A DNA stretch of 64,000 nt from Salarchaeum sp. JOR-1. Its GTDB lineage: Archaea > Halobacteriota > Halobacteria > Halobacteriales > Halobacteriaceae. The notes under the pieces are model-generated. The model did no database searches. It was not told the DNA's origin and was given only the letters and a program-made list of their open reading frames with translations. Shown here piece after piece: positions 57,930-64,000 of the stretch. Location: contig NZ_CP042241.1 in the NCBI RefSeq assembly GCF_007833275.1, positions 310,001-374,000 on the forward strand, given 5' to 3'. Each line of letters opens with the position of its first letter. Positions within the stretch are counted from its first letter, which is position 1. The translations under genes were made by a program, and so were the position numbers.

Positions 57930-59141
57930 TTAGAACGCGGTCGTGCCGTCGAGGGCGTGTGCTTCGACCACGGACTCGTCCAGTTCGATGCCGAGCCCTG
58001 GTTCTTCCGGTACCTCGATGTAGCCGTCCTCGATGAGGTCGCCGCCGGTGTGGAGGTCGTCCCACCAGTCGACTTCGAGCGCGTGGAACTCGAGCACGTC
58101 GAAGTTCGGCATCGCGGCGGCGAGGTGGACGCACGCCATCGTGCCGACGGGACTGCAGACGTTGTGCGGCGAGACCGGCATGTAGTTCTCCTCCGCGCGG
58201 TCGGCGACCCGCAGGGTCTCCGCGAGGCCGCCGACCGTGGTCGGGTCGGGCGTGAGCACGTCGACGCCGTGGTCGTAGATGAGGTCGGTGAGCTCGAACA
58301 CCCGGAAGCGGTTCTCGCCGGTGGCGACCGGCGTGCGGGTGGCTTTCGTCACCTCGGTCTGCGCGTCCATGTTCTCCGGGGGGACGAGATCTTCGAGCCA
58401 CATCAGGTCGAACGCCTCCAGTTCGTACGCGAGGCGCTTCGCGCTCTCCACGGAGTAGTCCCAGTGGCAGTCGAACGCGAGGTCGACGTCGTATCCGATC
58501 TCGTCGCGGACTGCGGCGACGATGTCGCGCTTCTCTCGAATCGCCGTGTTGGAGAGGCGGCCGTTGTAGGGATCCGGTTCGTTGTCCCGGGGGAGGTCGA
58601 GGTCGAACTTCAGCGCGCTGAATCCCATGTCCACGACGCGGCGGGCTTCGGCGGCGTACGCCTCCGGGGAGTACGCGTCGGCCTCGGCGTACGCGGTCGC
58701 GCCGTCCTCCACGGCGTACGCCTCGCCGGCGTGACAGTCGCAGTACATCCGGATTTCGTCGCGGTACTTCGAGCCGAGGAGCTGGTAGACCGGGAGGTCG
58801 AGGAGTTTCCCGGCCGCGTCCCAGAGCGCTACCTCGATACCGGAGGCGGCGGTGACGACCTTGCCCGTGGTGCCGCCGTGGCCGCTCATCTCCTGGAAGA
58901 TGTAGCGGGTGAGGCGTTCCACGTCGAGCGGGTTCTCGCCGACGAGGAAGCGCTTCGTGTACTCGATTATCTCGGGGACGCCGCCGCCCCGGTAGGACTC
59001 CCCGATGCCGGTGACGCCGGCGTCGGTCTCGATTTTGACGAGGTTCCACTCGAAGTTCCCCTCGACGACCGCGGTCGTGATGTCCGTGATTTCCACGTCA
59101 CGGACGGCAGGCCGCGTGGTCCGGAGGGAGTAGTCCCTCAT
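57930..59141 (-). CDS. Enolase-superfamily sugar-acid dehydratase (1)
   Basis: A 403-residue enzyme from ATG 59141, overlapping the upstream gene by 4 bases. It is a mandelate-racemase-type enolase: the metal ligands are Asp in LAFDCHWDYS, Glu in MWLEDLVPPEN and Glu in VATGENRFRV; a general base His is in PVSPHNVCSPVG. The KxK motif is reduced to ALKFDLDLP. That pattern is seen in dehydratases acting on aldonates such as gluconate, galactonate or xylonate. The product would be a 2-keto-3-deoxy acid. Confidence 0.9.
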   Translation of the reverse strand: MRDYSLRTTRPAVRDVEITDITTAVVEGNFEWNLVKIETDAGVTGIGESYRGGGVPEIIEYTKRFLVGENPLDVERLTRYIFQEMSGHGGTTGKVVTAASGIEVALWDAAGKLLDLPVYQLLGSKYRDEIRMYCDCHAGEAYAVEDGATAYAEADAYSPEAYAAEARRVVDMGFSALKFDLDLPRDNEPDPYNGRLSNTAIREKRDIVAAVRDEIGYDVDLAFDCHWDYSVESAKRLAYELEAFDLMWLEDLVPPENMDAQTEVTKATRTPVATGENRFRVFELTDLIYDHGVDVLTPDPTTVGGLAETLRVADRAEENYMPVSPHNVCSPVGTMACVHLAAAMPNFDVLEFHALEVDWWDDLHTGGDLIEDGYIEVPEEPGLGIELDESVVEAHALDGTTAF

Positions 59142-60244
59142 AGGCGGTACTCCGCGAGGGCGTCCTTGTCGAGCGGCACGCCGTGGCCGGGCTGGTCGGG
59201 GAGCGGAATCATGCCGTCGTCGTCTGGCGCGAGCGGTTCCTCGACCACGTCGTCGAACACCTTCACGTCCATGTCCCGATAGAAGTACTCGATCCAGAGG
59301 CCGTTCTCGATCGCGCCGAGGAGGCTGGCGTGGATGTTCCAGTTGTAGTGGGGGGCGATGGGGACGTCGTAGGCGGACGCGTAGTGCGCTATCTTCAGCC
59401 ACTCCGTGATGCCGCCGCAGACGGTCACGTCGGGCTGGAGGATGGTCGCCGCGCCGGAGTCGACGAGGTTCGCGAACTGGTGGCGGGTGCCCTCGAGTTC
59501 GCCGGTGGCGACCGGGTAGGAGAGCGCGTCGTTCACCTCGGCCATCGTGTCCACGCGGTCAATCATCACCGGTTCCTCGATGAAGTAGGGGTCGTAGGGT
59601 TCGAACGCGCGGCACGCGCGCACGGCTTCCGTGGTGTTCGGGTAGACGCCGTTCCCGTCGAGGAGCAGCGTCACGTCGTCGCCGATTTCGTCGCGAACGG
59701 CGGCGACGCGGGCTTCCTCCTCCTGCACGGACTTCCGGCCGACTTTCATCTTCACCACGTCGTGGCCCTTGTCGAGGTACCGCCGCATCTCGGCGCGCAG
59801 GCCCTCGTGGCCCTTCTCGTCGCGGTAGTAGCCGCCGCTCCCGTACGAGGGGACGGCGTCCGCGTGTCCGCCGAGGAGCTTGTAGAGGGGTTCGCCGGCC
59901 GCTTTGGCCTTCACGTCCCAGAGCGCGATGTCGACGGTGGAGATGGCGCGGAGGAAGAGGCCGTGGCGGCCGATCTGGACGTTCCCGTCGTACATCTCGT
60001 GCCAGAGGCGCTCGGTGTCGCGGGGATCCTCGCCGACGAGCAGGGGTTCGAGGAGGTCGTTGACGGCGTCGGCGATGAGGCCCGCGCCGTCGTAGCCGAG
60101 GGAGTACCCGACGCCCTCGTGGCCCTCGTCCGTCCGGACGTACGTGATGGCGTGGTCGCGGTAGGTGAGGGTTCGGTTAGAGAACGATACCGGGGTTTCC
60201 AGTGGAATCTGTATCGGGAAGGATTCCACTTCGGTTATCTGCAT
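59138..60244 (-). CDS. Enolase-superfamily sugar-acid dehydratase (2)
   Basis: A 368-residue paralogue from ATG 60244 (MQITEVESFPIQIPLE). It keeps the KxK base motif (VVKMKVGRKS), metal ligands in LLLDGNGVYPN, YFIEEPVMIDRVD and VATGELEGTRHQF, the Asp of LQPDVTVCGGI, and the His of IAPHYNWNIHASLL. The complete Lys/His pair means it could dehydrate or epimerise a substrate different from that of its neighbour. The two genes overlap and are probably co-expressed. Confidence 0.9.
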   Translation of the reverse strand: MQITEVESFPIQIPLETPVSFSNRTLTYRDHAITYVRTDEGHEGVGYSLGYDGAGLIADAVNDLLEPLLVGEDPRDTERLWHEMYDGNVQIGRHGLFLRAISTVDIALWDVKAKAAGEPLYKLLGGHADAVPSYGSGGYYRDEKGHEGLRAEMRRYLDKGHDVVKMKVGRKSVQEEEARVAAVRDEIGDDVTLLLDGNGVYPNTTEAVRACRAFEPYDPYFIEEPVMIDRVDTMAEVNDALSYPVATGELEGTRHQFANLVDSGAATILQPDVTVCGGITEWLKIAHYASAYDVPIAPHYNWNIHASLLGAIENGLWIEYFYRDMDVKVFDDVVEEPLAPDDDGMIPLPDQPGHGVPLDKDALAEYRL

Positions 60245-60323
60245 ACGTCGACCGGACTCCACCCGGACAAAGAGACGCGTATCACGGCAAGGGTTGCCGT
60301 CTGAGCCGCGGAGCCACCGAATC

Positions 60324-60329
60324 TTTATA
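60324..60329 (+). promoter_or_regulatory. TATA box of the uspA gene
   Basis: TTTATA, 27 bases before the ATG at 60354; a leaderless transcript is expected. Confidence 0.65.
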
Positions 60330-60353
60330 CCGAGTGGGGCGAGTGCTCTCCGT

Positions 60354-60803
60354 ATGTACGAAGTGTTGCTGCCGGTCGGTGAGAGCGAAGCGCGCGCGAA
60401 ACAGGCGGCGGACGTCGTGACCGACTTCCCGAGCGCGGCCGAGGAGATTTCGGTTGTTGTGCTGAACGTGTTCGAGGACTTCGAGGTGTCGGGCGAGGCG
60501 GGTCACGTCTCCTCGGACAGCGCGTTCGAGGGCGAGATATCGGACGCCCACGGGGAGAGCTTCCCGTCGAGCGTCGACGCCGCCGTAGACCATCTAGAGG
60601 ACGCCGGTGTCGAGGTGTCCAAGCGCCGCGAGGAGGGCGAGGCGGCGGAGGTCGTACCAGCCGTCGCGGAGGAGTTGGACGTGGATAATATCGTGATGAG
60701 CGCCCGTAAGCGCAGCCCTACCGGGAAGCTCCTGTTCGGGAGTACGACGCAGGCGACGATGCTCTCCGTTGACCGTCCGGTGACGGTCATAACGAGCGAA
60801 TAG
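60354..60803 (+). CDS. Universal stress protein (UspA family)
   Basis: A 149-residue alpha/beta protein. The N-terminal strand MYEVLLPVGESEARAKQA and the ATP-binding loop VMSARKRSPTGKLLFGSTTQ (GxxGxxxxGS-like) are visible. Usp proteins often sit beside TRAP and other transporters and may sense ATP to regulate them. Here the TAXI receptor gene follows after 107 bases with its own promoter. Confidence 0.9.
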   Translation: MYEVLLPVGESEARAKQAADVVTDFPSAAEEISVVVLNVFEDFEVSGEAGHVSSDSAFEGEISDAHGESFPSSVDAAVDHLEDAGVEVSKRREEGEAAEVVPAVAEELDVDNIVMSARKRSPTGKLLFGSTTQATMLSVDRPVTVITSE

Positions 60804-60878
60804 ATACTATTTAAACATAACTAATTATCACCCTATTAGGCCCTGTACGCGTCACTAATAGTCTGAAAGGAACAGATT

Positions 60879-60887
60879 ATTATATAT
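60879..60887 (+). promoter_or_regulatory. TATA box of the TRAP operon
   Basis: ATTATATAT centred about 27-28 bases before the ATG at 60911; this supports that start and a leaderless mRNA. Confidence 0.6.
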
Positions 60888-60910
60888 GGTTGTGAGTGTT
60901 ACGGACGACT

Positions 60911-61954
60911 ATGTCGAATGATGGCATGAAACGGCGGGAGTTTCTGTATGGGACAGCAGCGATGGGCGCACTCGGACTTGCCGGGTGTACGAGCGGGGGC
61001 GACGGCAGCGGGGATATGACGCTTCGCGTCGGCACGTCTGCCGGCGGTACGAAGAACGTCGGCCTCGCGGTCGAGCAGGCCGCGTCGAACCACAGTGACA
61101 GCCTCGACTACGCGACGATCGAAAGCCCCGGCTACATCGGCACCATCCGCCGGATGGATCAGGGCCAGTTCAACTCCGGTATCACGGACAACAACTCGCT
61201 CCTCAAGGCGCTCGAAGGCCGCGGCACGTTCTCCGAGCAGCCGGTGGACAGCATCCCGTGGTACGGCTTCTACGCCTTCCCGTACAGCATCTACATCATC
61301 GCGCGTGACGGCACGAACATCGAGACGTTCGACGACCTCGCCGGCAAGAACGTCTACCCCGCAGAGCCCGGGTACTCGACGCGCGCGACGACGCTCGACG
61401 TCTGGTCGCAGCCGCCGACCGAGGACGTCTTCAACGAGATGAGCATCGTCGACCTCAGCGTCGAGGACGCCCCCGGCGCGATGGAGGAAGGCGAAATCGA
61501 CGCGTGTATCGCGTACGGGACGCCCGGCGCGGGCTACACGGGCTGGGTCACCCAGATCGCCTCCCGAATCGACGTCCACTACGTCGAGCCGACGGACGCC
61601 CTCAAGCAATCCGCGGAGAACTACGGCGGTGCGGGTACGTCCACCATCTCCTACGAGAACTGGACGATGGGCAACGCGGACATCGGCACGAACGAAGTGT
61701 TCACGTGGGACCTCGAAGTGAACTACACGTTCAACCCGACAGCGAGCGACGACGCCGTCTACGAACTCTGCCGGATCGTCGAGGAGTTCAACCAGAGCAT
61801 CAACGAGACGGAGCCGCAGTTCAACAACTTCCAGACGACGAGCGACATGCTCACCTCCGCACGTGCACAAATCCCGGTTCACCCGGGCGCGGCACAGTAC
61901 TTCAAGGACAACGACGCGTGGAACGACGACCTCGAAGTCGCCTCGCGGGACTGA
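60911..61954 (+). CDS. TAXI-family TRAP transporter solute-binding lipoprotein
   Basis: A 347-residue extracytoplasmic receptor. The signal MKRREFLYGTAAMGALGLAGC combines a twin-arginine motif with a lipobox (LAGC, here split: RRxFL at residues 8-12 and Cys about 26), so it is a Tat-exported lipoprotein. The mature domain shows the TAXI start (LRVGTSAGGTKNVGLAV) and the DDLAGKNVYPAEPGYSTR segment. TAXI receptors bind carboxylates such as glutamate or 2-oxoglutarate; a sugar-acid ligand is suggested only by context. The permease follows 74 bases later. Confidence 0.92.
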   Translation: MSNDGMKRREFLYGTAAMGALGLAGCTSGGDGSGDMTLRVGTSAGGTKNVGLAVEQAASNHSDSLDYATIESPGYIGTIRRMDQGQFNSGITDNNSLLKALEGRGTFSEQPVDSIPWYGFYAFPYSIYIIARDGTNIETFDDLAGKNVYPAEPGYSTRATTLDVWSQPPTEDVFNEMSIVDLSVEDAPGAMEEGEIDACIAYGTPGAGYTGWVTQIASRIDVHYVEPTDALKQSAENYGGAGTSTISYENWTMGNADIGTNEVFTWDLEVNYTFNPTASDDAVYELCRIVEEFNQSINETEPQFNNFQTTSDMLTSARAQIPVHPGAAQYFKDNDAWNDDLEVASRD

Positions 61955-62028
61955 ATCCCTAACCGACGCGCGGGCCGACCGCGCATTTTCGCGATTCAGC
62001 CGCATTCACGAGACTACCAACACTACAC

Positions 62029-64000
62029 ATGAGTACGCAATCGAGTCAAACCTCACCTACCACAATCGTCAACCGCGGGCTCGACGTTTCAGTCACAGTA
62101 AGCGCGCTGTTGTTCTGGGCGATCGTCCTGTACCGGTCGTACACGGAAGGCTTTCTTCCGTCCACGGTTCAGTACGGCGTCGTCTTCGTCGGCGGGATCA
62201 TGACGGTCTACGCGTTGAACGAGACGAAGGAAGCGGTCGAGGAACGGGACTGGATAGACGGCATCGTCCTCCTTCCGTCCTCGATCATCCTCATCAGCGC
62301 CGCCGTCTTCTTCGCCACGAACTTCGAGCTCGTCTACCTCCAGCAGCAGGGCTACGCGACCGAGCACCAGTACATGCTCGCGCGCCTTATCATCCTCTCA
62401 ATCCTCTACCTCACGTGGCGCGAGTTCGGGAACCTCTTCCTCGGGCTCGTCGGCGGGATGATACTGTACGGGCTGTACGGCAACTACATCGCGGACAGCC
62501 TCATCATCAGCCACGGCGGCATGGATCAGCTCACGCTCCTGCAGACCCTCGTGACCGACCTCGGCGGGTTCTACGGGAGCCTGACGCAGCTCACCGCGTC
62601 CTGGATCGCGCCGTTCCTCCTGTACGCGGGCCTCCTGTTCGCGTACGGCGCGTTCGACCTCATCCTTCGCGTGGCGATCCAGTCGGCGCAGTACATCGAG
62701 TCCGGCGTCGCGCAGACCGCCGTGCTCGCGTCCGCAATCATCGGTTCGATCAACGGCTCGTACACCGCGAACGCCGCGATGACCGGGTCGTTCAGCATCC
62801 CGACGATGAAGGAGTCCGGAATGGCCGGTCACCGCGCCGCCGCTATCGAAGCGGTCGCGTCCACGTCCGGCCAGGTGCTGCCGCCGGTCATGGGCGCGTC
62901 CGCGTTCATCATGGCGTCGACGCTCCAGACCGGCTACATCAACATCGTCGTCGCCGGCCTCGTCCCGGCCGCCATCCTGGTCGCGTGTATCAGCATCGCC
63001 GTCCACTACACGGCGATCAGCGACCAGAGCACCCAGAACATGGACTTCGAGAACTTCTTCGACGACGCGCTCACGACGACTGACAAGGTCATCGAGACCG
63101 TTCGGTTCGGCGTGCCGTTCCTCGTCCTCATCGGCCTGCTCGGCGTCCTCCAGTACACGGTGACGACGTCCGCGATGTGGACAATCTTCTCGATGGTCGG
63201 GTTCGGCGTCTTCCTCCCGGTCGTGCGCTCCGCGATTACCGGGGACTCGCCCGGAAAGGAGTTCGCGAATCAGTTCTGGAACACCGTGCACGGCTTCCGT
63301 CGCGGCGCGGTGATCCTCGCTCCGATCGCCATCATCCTCGTCGCCGTCAGCGGCGTCGTCGGCATCCTCCAGGTGACCGGCGTCCCGAGCAAGATGGCGA
63401 TCATGATCATGGGCATCTCGGGCGGCGTGCTGCTCTTCGCCGTCCTGCTCGCGATGGCCGTGAGCATCCTGATGGGCGTCGGCATGCCCACCGCGGCGGC
63501 GTACGTCATCGTCTCCGTGCTCATCGCACCGGCGCTGACGAACAACTTCGACATCCCCCAGATCGCCTCGCACTACACGGTGTTCTACGCGGCCATCCTC
63601 GCGGGAATCACGCCACCGGTCGCGACCGCGGCCGTCGTCGCGGCCGGTATCGCGGAGGCGAACTTCTGGCGGACGTGCGGCTCGGCCATCAAGATCTCCG
63701 CGCCGCTGTTCGTCCTGCCAGTCGCGTTCGCGTTCAACCCCTCGCTCGTGTCGTTCTCGCTCGGGCTGACGACCGTCTGGGTCGGCCTGCTCGTGCTGCT
63801 CGGCGCAATCGCCATCATCTACGGCCTGAACTACCCGTTCACGCTCGGGTTCTGGCAGACCATACTCGCCCGGGTCGGACTGTCCGTCCTCGGCGTCGTC
63901 GTGATGGTGTACCCGAACGACATCGTGAAGCTCGCCGGCATCGCCGTGTTCGCGGCGGTGTTCTTCGGTGAGAAGATGCTGTACGGGGACATGGAGAAGC
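62029..64000 (+). CDS. TRAP transporter fused permease (DctQM type), 3' partial
   Basis: The frame is open from ATG 62029 (MSTQSSQTSPTTIVNRGLD) to the window end: 657 codons visible. It has more than a dozen hydrophobic helices. The first four or five correspond to the small DctQ-like part, the rest to DctM, with ASAIIGSINGSYTANAAMTG, STSGQVLPPVMGASAFIM and ILMGVGMPTAAAYVIVSVL as the repeated re-entrant-loop motifs. Fused permeases are the normal partners of TAXI receptors and use a sodium or proton gradient. Confidence 0.93.
   Translation, partial: MSTQSSQTSPTTIVNRGLDVSVTVSALLFWAIVLYRSYTEGFLPSTVQYGVVFVGGIMTVYALNETKEAVEERDWIDGIVLLPSSIILISAAVFFATNFELVYLQQQGYATEHQYMLARLIILSILYLTWREFGNLFLGLVGGMILYGLYGNYIADSLIISHGGMDQLTLLQTLVTDLGGFYGSLTQLTASWIAPFLLYAGLLFAYGAFDLILRVAIQSAQYIESGVAQTAVLASAIIGSINGSYTANAAMTGSFSIPTMKESGMAGHRAAAIEAVASTSGQVLPPVMGASAFIMASTLQTGYINIVVAGLVPAAILVACISIAVHYTAISDQSTQNMDFENFFDDALTTTDKVIETVRFGVPFLVLIGLLGVLQYTVTTSAMWTIFSMVGFGVFLPVVRSAITGDSPGKEFANQFWNTVHGFRRGAVILAPIAIILVAVSGVVGILQVTGVPSKMAIMIMGISGGVLLFAVLLAMAVSILMGVGMPTAAAYVIVSVLIAPALTNNFDIPQIASHYTVFYAAILAGITPPVATAAVVAAGIAEANFWRTCGSAIKISAPLFVLPVAFAFNPSLVSFSLGLTTVWVGLLVLLGAIAIIYGLNYPFTLGFWQTILARVGLSVLGVVVMVYPNDIVKLAGIAVFAAVFFGEKMLYGDMEK

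Overview
The window is chromosomal DNA of a halophilic archaeon (class Halobacteria). The evidence is very high GC, acidic proteins rich in Asp and Glu, ATG/GTG starts that sit about 27 bases after TATA-like boxes (leaderless mRNAs), and archaeal genes throughout: FtsZ2 with the ribbon-helix-helix regulator CdrS, ribosomal protein L15e, RIO2 kinase, NucS, type III RuBisCO, NcsA and UbaA. Genus cannot be fixed from sequence reading alone.

Layout. 1-5941: a tightly overlapping operon for a type IV pilus-like (type II secretion-like) machine: ATPase (5' end outside the window), a TadC/GspF-like membrane protein and five small pilin-like or secreted proteins. 5954-9275: a redoxin, a MinD/ParA ATPase with an unknown partner, an M24 peptidase-fold protein and a 41-residue membrane protein. 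9457-9978: a type IV pilin. 9986-10436: the scar of an older integrated element. 10422-22951: a 12.5 kb integrated element lying between a 15-base direct repeat, one copy of which is the 3' end of an intact tRNA-Tyr gene. Its gene content (SNJ2-like tyrosine integrase, PhiH1-like winged-helix regulator, small membrane proteins, a 644-residue spike-like protein with a C-terminal anchor, an AAA-type NTPase and a 600-residue replication-like protein) identifies it as a pleolipovirus-like provirus. It also carries an AT-rich HNH nuclease gene and a strongly structured non-coding region.

23132-25167: cdrL-like regulator, cdrS and ftsZ2 (cell division). 25231-48139: mostly housekeeping genes: NcsA and UbaA (tRNA thiolation and SAMP activation), RuBisCO, an M29 peptidase, endonuclease IV, peroxiredoxin, lipoate ligase, RIO2, L15e, a MutS-family ATPase, DsbA-like and thioredoxin proteins, a cold-shock protein, NadE, and MutS convergent with NucS. 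At about 33780 two truncated genes lie back to back, which looks like a single deletion scar.

48170-64000: a catabolic region. A cysteine synthase-like enzyme and a large FAD/Fe-S 2-hydroxyacid dehydrogenase are followed by a CoA transferase, an FAH-family hydrolase, a cupin, an unusual SDR, an LhgO-type oxidase, a mannonate dehydratase-like protein, two enolase-superfamily sugar-acid dehydratases, a UspA protein and a TAXI-type TRAP transporter (binding lipoprotein plus fused permease, cut by the window end). Together these look like uptake and breakdown of a sugar acid through a dehydratase, dehydrogenase and diketo-acid hydrolase route, with the resulting 2-hydroxyacid oxidised by the flavoproteins. 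This pathway is inferred, not demonstrated.
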